Source: Jannaschia faecimaris (GTDB lineage: Bacteria > Pseudomonadota > Alphaproteobacteria > Rhodobacterales > Rhodobacteraceae). From it: DNA of 64,000 bases. Both the position numbers and the translations under genes were made by a program. This document shows positions 1 to 7,787 of this stretch, in pieces (positions within the stretch are counted from its first letter, which is position 1; each line of letters starts with the position of its first letter). The stretch covers positions 1-64,000 of the forward strand of contig NZ_FNPX01000002.1 of assembly GCF_900107415.1 (NCBI RefSeq), written 5' to 3'. A model generated the notes under the pieces. The model did no database searches. It had not been told where the DNA came from and saw only the letters and a list, made by a program, of their open reading frames with translations.

Positions 1-1
1 G

Positions 2-1012
2 GATGTCATGTCCGAAGCCAAGGGGCGCGGCTACGACACCAAGGTCATGCGCAAGATCATCGCCCTGCGCAAACGCGAAGCCGACGACATCGCCGTCGGC
101 AACGCGCCCCGCGACCTGCCGCCACGCGAAGGATCAGTCGCGGCGCTGGCCCGGATCGCGAAGGCCAGCGACGCATTCGCCGCCTTCTCAGACGGCTACC
201 GCCGTGCGCTGGCCCGCAACCTCGACGCAATTGCGCAAGCGAGCACGAACGCCATGCACACCGGCCTGAAACAACATCACGTCGAAACTGACTGCGACCG
301 CGCAGCATCACCGATCGACCGCCTGAAAGCGTGGCGCTTCCTTTGCGCCGTGAACAAGCGGCGGATGGCGAACGACCCGACGATCGGCGTCAGGATTGAT
401 CGCCCGAAGACGGACGGCCACCCACCGTGGACCGCCGCCGACGTCGCCGCATTCCGCGCGCGCTGGCCGATCAGCACCGCGCCGCGCCGGGCGATGGAAC
501 TCCTGTTCTGGACGGGCGTGCGGATCGGCGACGCCTGCGTGATCGGACCGGGACACATCCGTGACGGCGTCCTGTCATTTCGCCAGGGCAAGACCGGCGA
601 CGACGCACACGTTCCATGGACCGGCCCGCTGGCCGATCACGCCGCGCACCTGCAGGCCGACCGCGACCTGATGCACCAGGCTTTGACCCATGTACCGCGA
701 CAGATGACCTTCCTTGCCACGACGCAGGGTCGCCCGAAGTCCTCTAAGAGTCTCGGCCAGATGATCCGCACCGCCGCCCGCGAAGCCGGTGTCGAAAAGT
801 CCGCGCACGGGCTGCGCAAGGCCCGTGCCGTCGCGCTGGCCGAAGGCGGGGCCACGACGCACCAGATCGCCGCGTGGACCGGCCATCAGTCGCTGAAAGA
901 GGTTGAACGCTACACCCGCGCCGCGTCGCGCCGACGGGCCAATATGGGACCGGAACAAGAACGGAACACAAGCACACAGGCCGCGCCAAGTCGCACACAC
1001 GCCCGCAAGTGA
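2..1012 (+). CDS. Tyrosine recombinase/integrase with a GapR (DUF2312)-like N-terminus, 5' end outside the window
   Basis: Catalytic domain of a phage-type tyrosine recombinase, which would integrate or excise a mobile element. The C-terminal half carries the expected signatures: an Arg in LLFWTGVRIGD, then HGLRKARAV and WTGHQSLKEVERYTR with the catalytic His and Tyr. A core-binding-like segment begins near SVAALARIAKAS. The first ~30 residues (AEAKGRGYDTKVMRK-like, then ALRKREADDIA) match the C-terminal part of DUF2312/GapR nucleoid proteins instead of a usual integrase N-terminus. The frame is open to the window edge, so ATG at 8 may not be the true start. It ends 28 bp from the 3' end of tRNA-Arg, the usual place for such an integrase, so the element lies to the left. 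Catalytic part sure; the fusion is inferred. Confidence 0.85.
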   Translation, partial: DVMSEAKGRGYDTKVMRKIIALRKREADDIAVGNAPRDLPPREGSVAALARIAKASDAFAAFSDGYRRALARNLDAIAQASTNAMHTGLKQHHVETDCDRAASPIDRLKAWRFLCAVNKRRMANDPTIGVRIDRPKTDGHPPWTAADVAAFRARWPISTAPRRAMELLFWTGVRIGDACVIGPGHIRDGVLSFRQGKTGDDAHVPWTGPLADHAAHLQADRDLMHQALTHVPRQMTFLATTQGRPKSSKSLGQMIRTAAREAGVEKSAHGLRKARAVALAEGGATTHQIAAWTGHQSLKEVERYTRAASRRRANMGPEQERNTSTQAAPSRTHARK

Positions 1013-1040
1013 CTGTTTATGCTTAATTTTTTTTGGATGA

Positions 1041-1117
1041 TGGCGCGCTGGGGAGGATTCGAACCCCCGACCCCTTGATTCGTAGTCAAGTACTCTATCC
1101 AACTGAGCTACCAGCGC
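1041..1117 (-). tRNA. tRNA-Arg, anticodon ACG
   Basis: A 77-nt cloverleaf on the minus strand. The 5' acceptor strand GCGCTGG (ending at 1117) pairs with CCAGCGC near 1045-1051, followed by discriminator G and an encoded CCA at 1041-1043. The D arm contains AGCTCAGTTGGATAGAG, the anticodon stem CTTGA/TCAAG encloses loop CTACGAA (anticodon ACG, read as ICG after deamination), and the T arm has GGTTCGAATCC. It decodes CGN arginine codons. Its 3' end faces the integrase, so it is probably the attachment site of the element to the left. Confidence 0.97.
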
Positions 1118-1263
1118 ACTACGTGGGGCGGGATAGACCCAGCGCGACGGAGGCGCAAGGGGTATCGTGCGGAAATCTCGGAGCGCATAACACGCACTTG
1201 CGGCAAGCGAAATTTGGGAGCGTTCGGACCCATGTCTCTCGGCCATCTGCGGCGACTGACCGC

Positions 1264-2652
1264 TCAGACAACACCCATCTGCTGCGGCAATACAATGAGA
1301 AAAGTCGTGCCCGTCTCCCCCGTCTTTTCCAAAGTCAGGGTACCTCCATGGCCGCGAACCAGTTCCGACGCGATCGCGAGGCCCAGCCCCGTGCCACCCT
1401 TGCGCACGTTGCCCTGAAACGCTTGGAATAAGTTCTCCTGCGCCCGTGGCGGCAGGCCGGGGCCGGTATCGGTCACGCGCACTTGCCAGCAGTTGCCCGC
1501 ATCGGCTGCGATCACCTCGATTTCGCCCGGTTTACCAGTGGCTTGTACCGCCTGTCGCGCGTTGCGGATCAGGTTGCCGATAATGCGGTGCATCTGTTCT
1601 GGATCGGCGCGCAGCTGGAGGCCCGCGGGAACTGAATGTCGAATCCGGACGATATCGGGGTCGACGGCCAGTTGCTCTCCTTCGCATATCTCCTCGAAAA
1701 AGACGCAGGCATCCAGAAGTTGCAGAGCGGGTGGCGCTTCATCTGCTTTTCCAAAGGCCAATGTGCCCTCGGTCAGGTTGACCGCGCGGGTCAGGGACTT
1801 CACGATCTTTGGGGCTACGCGTCGCACCGTTGGGTCGTCGACCGTCTCCATACGGTCGGCCAGCAACGTTGCGGTCGTCAAGATGTTGCGCAGGTCATGA
1901 CTGATCTTTGCGACGGCGCTTCCCAGTTGTGCCAAACGCTCCTTCTGCCGCAAGGATTGCGAAAGCTGGGTCTCCAGGTCGTGCAGTGCTGTCTCCGCCT
2001 CGCGCAGTTCGCGTACATTGCTTGATGGCTCAATGATGCGGCGCGCGTCCTCGGGGGCCGAGGCGAAACTCATCATGTGGCGGGCCAACTTCTTGACCGG
2101 CATGACCATCAAGCGACGAACAGCTATGAATAAAAAGGCTGAGGTGATGACCGAGATCACCAATGACAGCCAGAGAATATTAATCCCGTAATCAATCATT
2201 GCAGCGTGCAGATCGCCGGTATCGATCGCAGCCTCGATCTGCACGCCGCCGCCACGCGCGGGTTCGGAAATGACGCGGATGATCTCGGGTTCGGGCGTCA
2301 CGAAACGGGCAAGAGCATCGCGGATCAGGATTGCAGGCGATGGATCCCGCAGATCCACGGTTTGGGTCACGGGCCCCGGCAGGTCGGACGACAAGACCAA
2401 CTGCCGCAACGCGTCCCGGCGCAACACCACGTTGAGCACTCCGGCATTCTCGAGCAGCTCGACCTCGACCGCCTCGTCGATCATGTCGCGCGCACCCAGA
2501 AGGGCGAGGGATGCGATCTGCGCTCGCTCCATCCGGTCAGTAAGATATTCGAGCCGGAAACGAGCGATCGACGGCACAAAAATTAGAACCTCGGCCAGCA
2601 TCACAAAGACAACGGTCAAGATCAGGAAGCGGCCGGAAAGAGTCTTCAGCAT
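1264..2652 (-). CDS. Orphan membrane sensor histidine kinase
   Basis: Two-component sensor kinase of 462 residues. A hydrophobic segment at about residues 8-28 and a second at about 155-178 flank a periplasmic sensor region of roughly 125 residues, followed by a HAMP-like linker. The H-box is KISHDLRNILTT (about 251-262), then the N-box IIGNLIRNARQA, G1 DTGPGLP and G2 GGTGLGLAIA, so all catalytic boxes are intact. A predicted coiled linker (ETALHDLETQLSQSLRQKE) leads into the H-box. No response regulator gene lies beside it; it sits between the tRNA and an oxidoreductase gene. The ligand cannot be told from sequence. Confidence 0.9.
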   Translation of the reverse strand: MLKTLSGRFLILTVVFVMLAEVLIFVPSIARFRLEYLTDRMERAQIASLALLGARDMIDEAVEVELLENAGVLNVVLRRDALRQLVLSSDLPGPVTQTVDLRDPSPAILIRDALARFVTPEPEIIRVISEPARGGGVQIEAAIDTGDLHAAMIDYGINILWLSLVISVITSAFLFIAVRRLMVMPVKKLARHMMSFASAPEDARRIIEPSSNVRELREAETALHDLETQLSQSLRQKERLAQLGSAVAKISHDLRNILTTATLLADRMETVDDPTVRRVAPKIVKSLTRAVNLTEGTLAFGKADEAPPALQLLDACVFFEEICEGEQLAVDPDIVRIRHSVPAGLQLRADPEQMHRIIGNLIRNARQAVQATGKPGEIEVIAADAGNCWQVRVTDTGPGLPPRAQENLFQAFQGNVRKGGTGLGLAIASELVRGHGGTLTLEKTGETGTTFLIVLPQQMGVV

Positions 2653-2724
2653 TTGATGTCCGGTCGAAGGTTCATTGCGACAAGTCTAGCGCCCCGGCGG
2701 CGGCTTGGCGACCGGGGCAAAGGG

Positions 2725-4137
2725 TCAGGGTACGTAACGCTGGATAAGCGCGACCACCTTCTTGACCATGGGGCTGTCGAAAAGTCGGGGGACGTAATAT
2801 TGTCCCGCCGCGCGCTTACTGATCTCGCCAAGTATCGGATAGGGCGCGACCATGTTCGCGACCGCCCCGATCTTGAGCTTGTTGGCGATGACCAGCGCCC
2901 AAAGCGCGATCAGTTCGCCGGCTTGGGCACCGACGATCGACGCCCCGACGGGACGTCCCTTCACGACCATCACCTTGATCAATCCATCGGTCTTGCCTTC
3001 GGTGATGGCGCGGTCGTTTTCATCATATTCGAAACGCAGCACCTCTAGGGCCGAACCGTGCTTCTTGCGGGCCTCTGCCTCGGTCAGACCGACCTGCGCA
3101 AGTTCCGGATCGGTATAGGTGGCCCAGGGGATGTGATCCGTGCGTGCCTTGGCCATCAGACCGAACAGGATTGGCCGGATTACCGTTGCCCCGTGGTAGC
3201 CCGCGACGTGGGTGAATTGCAGACCGCCCGCGACGTCGCCGATCGCATAGACCTTGCGGTTCGTCGTGCGCAGATCGGCCCCGACCTTGATCGCGCGGTC
3301 GTGCTTGACCCCGGCAGCATCCAGGCTCAACCGCTCGATGTTGGCCTTGCGCCCCACTGCCATCAGAAGGTGCGTGCCCGTATGGGTACCCTTGTCGGTC
3401 TGGACGGTAACGTCGCCCGCCTTGCCCGACACTTTTTCGGCTTTCGCCCCTTCCACGATCTCGATCCCTTCGGCCCGCAGGTTGCGCAGCACTATCGCGG
3501 CCAGCTCTGGGTCATCCTTGCCCATGGCCTTGGCCGCCTCGATCACCGTGACTTTACACCCGAGACGAACGTGGGCCTGCGCCATCTCCATCCCGATGGG
3601 GCCGCCACCAATGATGATCAGGTGATCGGGCCTCTCCATAAGATCGAAAATGGTTTCGTTCGTGTAATACGGCACGTCCGCCAGACCCGGAATGGGCGGC
3701 ACGAAGGGGGACGACCCGGTCGCGATGACGATGCGCCGCGCCGTGATTCGATAGTTGCCCGCAACGACGGTATCCTTGTCGGTAAAGGCACCGAATTCAC
3801 GGATAACCCGGACACCAAGACCCTCGAACCGCTCCTTGCTGTCAACCGGCGCGATGGTTTCGATGACCTTCTGTACATGCGCCTTGGCTCCGGCATAATC
3901 GATCTTTGGCTGGACGGGTGTGACGCCGAAGGCCCCGCCCGTGGTCATTGCGTGAGCGTGTTTGCCGGCAGCGATCAACGCCTTCGAAGGAATACAACCA
4001 AAGTTCAGGCAATCACCGCCCATCCTGTGGCCCTCCAGCAGGGTCACATCGGCCCCCATTTGGCTGGCACCCGCCGCAAAGCTCAACCCTCCGGACCCTG
4101 CCCCGATCACGAGAACGTCGGTCTTGATGACTTCCAT
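2725..4137 (-). CDS. FAD-dependent pyridine nucleotide-disulfide oxidoreductase (mercuric reductase/Lpd-like)
   Basis: Flavoprotein of 470 residues, class I disulfide reductase family. Near the N-terminus are the FAD-binding VIGAGSGGLSFAAG and the redox-active disulfide GGDCLNFGCIPSK; a second Rossmann motif IIGGGPIGMEMA binds NAD(P)H; YAIGDVAGG contacts FAD; the C-terminal dimerisation domain follows. No N-terminal lipoyl or heavy-metal domain and no C-terminal Cys pair of true MerA is seen, so the substrate is unknown. I start at ATG 4137 because AGGAG lies 8 bp upstream; an in-frame ATG at 4188 lies 17 codons earlier. It follows the TVP38-family gene closely, a pairing seen in many bacteria that suggests a joint redox/membrane role. 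Confidence 0.88.
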   Translation of the reverse strand: MEVIKTDVLVIGAGSGGLSFAAGASQMGADVTLLEGHRMGGDCLNFGCIPSKALIAAGKHAHAMTTGGAFGVTPVQPKIDYAGAKAHVQKVIETIAPVDSKERFEGLGVRVIREFGAFTDKDTVVAGNYRITARRIVIATGSSPFVPPIPGLADVPYYTNETIFDLMERPDHLIIIGGGPIGMEMAQAHVRLGCKVTVIEAAKAMGKDDPELAAIVLRNLRAEGIEIVEGAKAEKVSGKAGDVTVQTDKGTHTGTHLLMAVGRKANIERLSLDAAGVKHDRAIKVGADLRTTNRKVYAIGDVAGGLQFTHVAGYHGATVIRPILFGLMAKARTDHIPWATYTDPELAQVGLTEAEARKKHGSALEVLRFEYDENDRAITEGKTDGLIKVMVVKGRPVGASIVGAQAGELIALWALVIANKLKIGAVANMVAPYPILGEISKRAAGQYYVPRLFDSPMVKKVVALIQRYVP

Positions 4138-4189
4138 GGGAAACTCCTGATGGCGTTGCATGTCTCGCGGTGCATTCGGTGGATTCATC

Positions 4190-4933
4190 TCAGGCCCCCG
4201 GCTTCTTGCGAAATTTCTTCACGACGACGGGCAAGAAGGCCAACGCGACCAGCGCAAGTATGGGGCCAAGAATCTGCGGCTCGAAAATGATGCCTAGGTC
4301 CGGCGTGTCTCCACGGGCAAAGACATCGCCCAATCCGGCACCAACCCAAGTATAGACTACGCCGCCCGGCAAGATGCCGAAGAACGTGGTTAGTATGAAC
4401 TTACGCAAGGAAACACCAACGAACGCAGGTACCAGGTTGGCGACAAAGAATGGTACCGCCGGTACAAGGCGCATGATGAAAAGGTATGAAGTCTCATCCT
4501 CGCGAATTCCGTCCTTGATTTTTCTGACCGCGCCACCGGACGCATCCATCTTCGCGGCAAGCCTGTCACCCAGCCCATATTTTGCGGCTAGAAAGATACC
4601 GGTCGCCCCGATGGTCGCGGAGACCGCGTTGAAAAGGGCACCGGGGAACAGCCCGAACAGAAACCCGCCCGTCAGAGTGGCGATGGCGGCACCCGGCAGA
4701 GAAAATCCGACAATCACGATATAGGCCAGCATGAATGCCGTCACAGTCGCCAGGTAGTTGGCGTCCCGGAGAGCGATCAGCGCCTCGCGGTTGTCGGCGA
4801 GTGTCTGAAAAGTCAGGTAATCCCGCAGAAAGAATGCGCCAAGCGCCGCGACCGTAACGACGAAGGCGAGAGGCAGATAGCGGGCGAGTGCGCGGCGCGG
4901 CTTGTCTGACTGCTTCATCGTTCCATCGGTCAT
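4190..4933 (-). CDS. TVP38/TMEM64 (SNARE-associated/DedA-like) membrane protein
   Basis: Inner-membrane protein of 247 residues. It has a hydrophobic helix near the N-terminus (YLPLAFVVTVAALGAFFL), the family core with GFSLPGAAIATLTGGFLFG followed by GALFNAVSATIGATGIFLAA, then the conserved RLVPAVPFFVANLVPAF and GILPGGVVYTWVGAGLG segments, a C-terminal helix and a basic tail. Members are linked to lipid transport or membrane homeostasis; the substrate is not known here. The start at 4933 follows CAGGACC with a good spacer; 25 in-frame residues upstream look non-coding. The gene lies just upstream of the flavoprotein gene, with 52 bp to its preferred start, so the two are probably co-transcribed. 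Confidence 0.88.
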   Translation of the reverse strand: MTDGTMKQSDKPRRALARYLPLAFVVTVAALGAFFLRDYLTFQTLADNREALIALRDANYLATVTAFMLAYIVIVGFSLPGAAIATLTGGFLFGLFPGALFNAVSATIGATGIFLAAKYGLGDRLAAKMDASGGAVRKIKDGIREDETSYLFIMRLVPAVPFFVANLVPAFVGVSLRKFILTTFFGILPGGVVYTWVGAGLGDVFARGDTPDLGIIFEPQILGPILALVALAFLPVVVKKFRKKPGA

Positions 4934-5125
4934 ATCTAGGTCCTGTGTGTAAAGAGCCGTCAGAACCGGGCATGACGTCAAAGTCCGCAGGGCGACATCC
5001 CCGTTCACGGGCAGTTGACGGAGCGTGTGCCTCTACCGCCCATCCGGCCCGATTGTTACAATGTCATGACGGACTCCGCGCCCAGGTGCTACGGCAAGAA
5101 AGGCGTCAGAGCGGCGTTCGCCTTG

Positions 5126-5154
5126 TTGACACCCCGGACGCCCTCGCCTAGGTG
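5126..5154 (+). promoter_or_regulatory. Candidate sigma-70 promoter for rpmH
   Basis: TTGACA at 5126-5131, then a 17-bp spacer and TAGGTG at 5149-5154, about 70 bp before the rpmH ATG. The perfect -35 with a poor -10 is common for strong ribosomal promoters in alphaproteobacteria. No other good candidate lies in the 290-bp gap. This is pattern matching only. Confidence 0.35.
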
Positions 5155-5223
5155 GCGGCTTCCAGTTTACCCGGTCGTCGATTCACCAAGGATCCGGCCC
5201 AACATGATGTCGGAGAGCCTGCG

Positions 5224-5358
5224 ATGAAACGCACCTTTCAGCCCTCGAACCTCGTACGCAAGCGGCGTCACGGTTTCCGCGCGCGCATGGCTACGAAAGC
5301 CGGCCGCAAGATCCTGAACGCCCGCCGCGCCCGCGGTCGGAAGTCCCTGTCGGCATAA
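5224..5358 (+). CDS. rpmH: 50S ribosomal protein L34
   Basis: Highly basic 44-residue protein with the family hallmark MKRTFQPSN at its start and [17 protein letters not shown] in the middle, ending in [12 protein letters not shown]34 is a late-assembling component of the large ribosomal subunit and contacts 23S rRNA. GGAGAGCC lies upstream of the ATG. It is followed by rnpA and yidD, the classical bacterial order, but dnaA and an origin are not visible on its other side, as is usual outside gammaproteobacteria and firmicutes. Confidence 0.98.
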
Positions 5359-5383
5359 GCCACTTGAGCGACGTTACGGTTTC

Positions 5384-5416
5384 GACGCCGGAGAGGACGA
5401 ACTCTCCGGCGTCTTT
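5384..5416 (+). terminator. Hairpin between rpmH and rnpA (terminator or attenuator)
   Basis: A perfect 12-bp stem, GACGCCGGAGAG (5384-5395) pairing with CTCTCCGGCGTC (5402-5413), loop GACGAA, then TTT. It lies 25 bp after the rpmH stop and ends just before the rnpA start. It looks like a partial rho-independent terminator that would give more L34 than RnpA transcript. Confidence 0.7.
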
Positions 5417-5420
5417 GCGC

Positions 5421-5783
5421 ATGCCACCCCTTCGGCTGCTGAAGGTCCGCGCGCAATTCCTGACGATGAACCGCGCCCTACGCGTTCCGGCCGGATCGTT
5501 CCTACTTCAGGCGCGCGATCGGGGCGACGACGATCCGATGATCGGCGTAGGGTTCACCTGTTCCAAGAAAGTCGGCAACGCCGTTGCACGCAACCGCGCC
5601 AAACGGCGCCTGCGCGAGGTCGCGCGGCTTGACTTGCCAACGCAGGGTCGGCCCGGATGGGACTATGTGCTGATCGGACGGGCTGGCGCGACCGCCGCGC
5701 GCGACTTCGCGGCAATGCGTGGTGATCTGCAACACGCATTGGACAAGGCGCACTCCGGTCGTGCGCAGCGGGGCCGCCCGTGA
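5421..5783 (+). CDS. rnpA: Ribonuclease P protein component
   Basis: Protein subunit of RNase P, which removes 5' leaders from pre-tRNAs together with the RNA subunit. The family signature is complete: VGFTCSKKVGNAVARNRAKRRLREVAR, the conserved RNR basic helix. I chose ATG 5421 (120 residues, MPPLRLLKVRAQF) because an earlier in-frame start at 5364 would place the whole rpmH-rnpA hairpin inside the coding region and the extra residues do not resemble the family. No clear ribosome-binding site precedes 5421, so initiation may depend on the hairpin or coupling. The stop overlaps the GTG of yidD. Confidence 0.93.
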   Translation: MPPLRLLKVRAQFLTMNRALRVPAGSFLLQARDRGDDDPMIGVGFTCSKKVGNAVARNRAKRRLREVARLDLPTQGRPGWDYVLIGRAGATAARDFAAMRGDLQHALDKAHSGRAQRGRP

Positions 5784-5998
5784 CCCCACTTGCCCGCATT
5801 CTATCCTGGCCAGTCCATGCCTATCGCGCGGTGTTCTCGCCGCACGTGGGGCACAACTGCCGGTATCAGCCCACCTGTTCCGTCTATGCTCTTGAAGCCT
5901 TGCGCAAACATGGGGGACTTAAGGGCGGCTGGCTTGCGGCACGGCGAATCGCGCGCTGCCATCCCTGGGGCGGCTCCGGCATCGACAACGTCCCCTGA
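5780..5998 (+). CDS. yidD: Membrane protein insertion efficiency factor YidD
   Basis: Small 72-residue protein of the YidD family. It has the typical core [20 protein letters not shown], then [10 protein letters not shown] and a C-terminal [17 protein letters not shown], with the conserved cysteines. An amphipathic N-terminal helix attaches it to the inner membrane, where it helps YidC/Sec insertion. It begins with GTG overlapping the rnpA stop (GTGA), indicating translational coupling. Length matches the family. Confidence 0.95.
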   Translation: MTPLARILSWPVHAYRAVFSPHVGHNCRYQPTCSVYALEALRKHGGLKGGWLAARRIARCHPWGGSGIDNVP

Positions 5999-6033
5999 GG
6001 CCCATATTTCGCAGGCAACTCCCGGAGACTCAC

Positions 6034-6945
6034 ATGCCCGACACCCTGCACGAAGCACCCGACACGGGCGACGACATCCACGCCTTGTTCCACGGCGCGC
6101 CCAAGACGACCGAATTTCGAAAGTTACGCAAACGGCTGATCCGCGAAACCCGAGAGGCGATCGAGCGCTACGGCATGATTGACCGCGACGGGCCCCGCAG
6201 GAAATGGCTGGTTTGTCTGTCGGGCGGCAAGGACAGCTATACCCTGCTGGCCGTTCTGACCGAGCTGCAATGGCGCGGCCTGCTGCCCGTCGACCTTGTG
6301 GCGTGTAATCTGGATCAGGGGCAGCCGGGATTTCCGGCCACGGTCTTGCCAGCGTTTCTGGAGAGGATGGGCGTACCCCACCGCATCGAATATCGCGACA
6401 CCTATTCCGTGGTGAAGGACAAAGTCCCCGCCGGGCGAACCTATTGCGCGCTCTGCTCCCGCCTGAGGCGCGCGAATCTCTATCGTGTCGCGCGGGAGGA
6501 AGGCTGCACCTCTGTCGTTCTGGGGCATCACCGCGACGATATCCTTGAGACGTTCTTCCTGAACCTGTTTCACGGTGGCAAGATCGCAACCATGCCGCCG
6601 AAGTTGTTGAACGACGAAGGCGACCTCACTTTGCTTCGCCCCCTGGCGCACGTGGCAGAGTCCGATTGCGAGACCTTTGCGCGCGCGATGGATTACCCGA
6701 TCATTCCCTGCGATCTGTGCGGGTCTCAAGACGGCCTGCAACGACAGGTCATAAAGCGAATGCTGGACGAATGGGAAACGCGGGCACCCGGGCGGCGGGC
6801 CAAGATGTTCTCGGCCCTGATGCAGGTGCGGCCATCCCATATGCTGGACCCGGAACTGTTCGATTTCGCAGGCCTTGCGCCCGGCGCGACCGTGACGGAC
6901 GTTCACGATCCGAACACTTTCAGCGACATACCAGCCCTTCGTTAG
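6034..6945 (+). CDS. ttcA: tRNA 2-thiocytidine(32) synthetase TtcA
   Basis: ATP-dependent enzyme that thiolates cytidine 32 of certain tRNAs using a [4Fe-4S] cluster. The PP-loop SGGKDS is at residues 63-68, the first Cys pair is CALC in [13 protein letters not shown], the motif [14 protein letters not shown] follows, and a second pair occurs in IPCDLCGSQ, all diagnostic of TtcA over TilS. 303 residues, normal length. GGAGAC upstream of the ATG serves as ribosome-binding site. It follows yidD by 35 bp and may share its transcript. Confidence 0.95.
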   Translation: MPDTLHEAPDTGDDIHALFHGAPKTTEFRKLRKRLIRETREAIERYGMIDRDGPRRKWLVCLSGGKDSYTLLAVLTELQWRGLLPVDLVACNLDQGQPGFPATVLPAFLERMGVPHRIEYRDTYSVVKDKVPAGRTYCALCSRLRRANLYRVAREEGCTSVVLGHHRDDILETFFLNLFHGGKIATMPPKLLNDEGDLTLLRPLAHVAESDCETFARAMDYPIIPCDLCGSQDGLQRQVIKRMLDEWETRAPGRRAKMFSALMQVRPSHMLDPELFDFAGLAPGATVTDVHDPNTFSDIPALR

Positions 6946-7787
6946 GGCTTGCTTGAGGCTTCCATTGCCAATCCTGCCCCTGAAAGGTCCTGGAGGACGC
7001 AACGGCAGATCGGGGCCAAGTCGGACGCAAGTGGAGCATTCAGCTGCCCGGATTGTTTGCGCGAGTCGACCGGATGACGGTCTTTCCCGCTCTCGCGGCA
7101 ATGGCTTGGATTTTGGAGCAAGATACCTTGGCCATGGTTCCCGTCGAAATATTGCCACTGCCTATCGCACTCCACGTCCACACCAAACCCAGGGTCACGC
7201 GCGTAACAATCTGCGCTTGTCGGAGCGGATCAGCGTGTGACGCGGCTCCCCCCCCTCAGCACTTATGGAGGGCGTCCACGAAGATTTCGGTCTCGGCCCC
7301 GCCTTCGTCGCCCGAATTGCGCAGTTCGGCACCACCGTTTCAAGATCGGTCGTAGCTTTATTCATCCGATCGACCGCAATCCATGGGCAACGCAAAGCCG
7401 TTGTCGCCATCCTCGGCGTGGCTGAGCGGTGCTTTGACCGACACCCTCACCCATGCCGTAGGGACCCCGCAAGGGCAGGCCACGCTGACAGAAACCGGGG
7501 GGCCCGTTCGTGCAGAAACTCGGCATCGCCAAGGCTATACTGTTCAAAGAGGGACGTCTGGGCGACTGCGGCACTTCTCTGCGGTCAGGCAATTTCGGCG
7601 TGAAGCAACAACTACGTTCCGCCTGAGGGATCGGCCCTTAGATATTACCCGGACGCAACCGTCCCCACGCCTACACCCCGGTCATTGCGGCCTAGCCAAT
7701 ATCCCAAATCCCGCTTTCGCCTTGACGTTCCGGACTGCGGTCTGTTGAACGGCGCGCAACCTCCCATCCGCGCGTGACAGGTCTTTC
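6946..7787. other. Long gap (~840 bp) with no convincing gene
   Basis: Both strands contain only short open frames without recognisable family motifs, good ribosome-binding sites or coherent codon use. In related genomes ttcA or yidD is usually close to yidC, so this may be a decayed gene or inserted DNA. The last 100 bp presumably carry the yidC promoter (TTGACG near 7721 is a possible -35). I see no tRNA or known riboswitch. Confidence 0.5.

Noticed and set aside
1033-1431. Open frames that cross the tRNA on both strands and give peptides such as GRIRTPDPLIRSQVLYPTEL
   Set aside because: These are well-known false translations of a tRNA gene, not proteins.
3058-4290. A 410-residue frame on the plus strand, and similar long antisense frames over rpoD, miaB and metG
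   Set aside because: They lie opposite proteins with clear motifs and arise from high-GC codon bias. They have no motifs or ribosome-binding sites.
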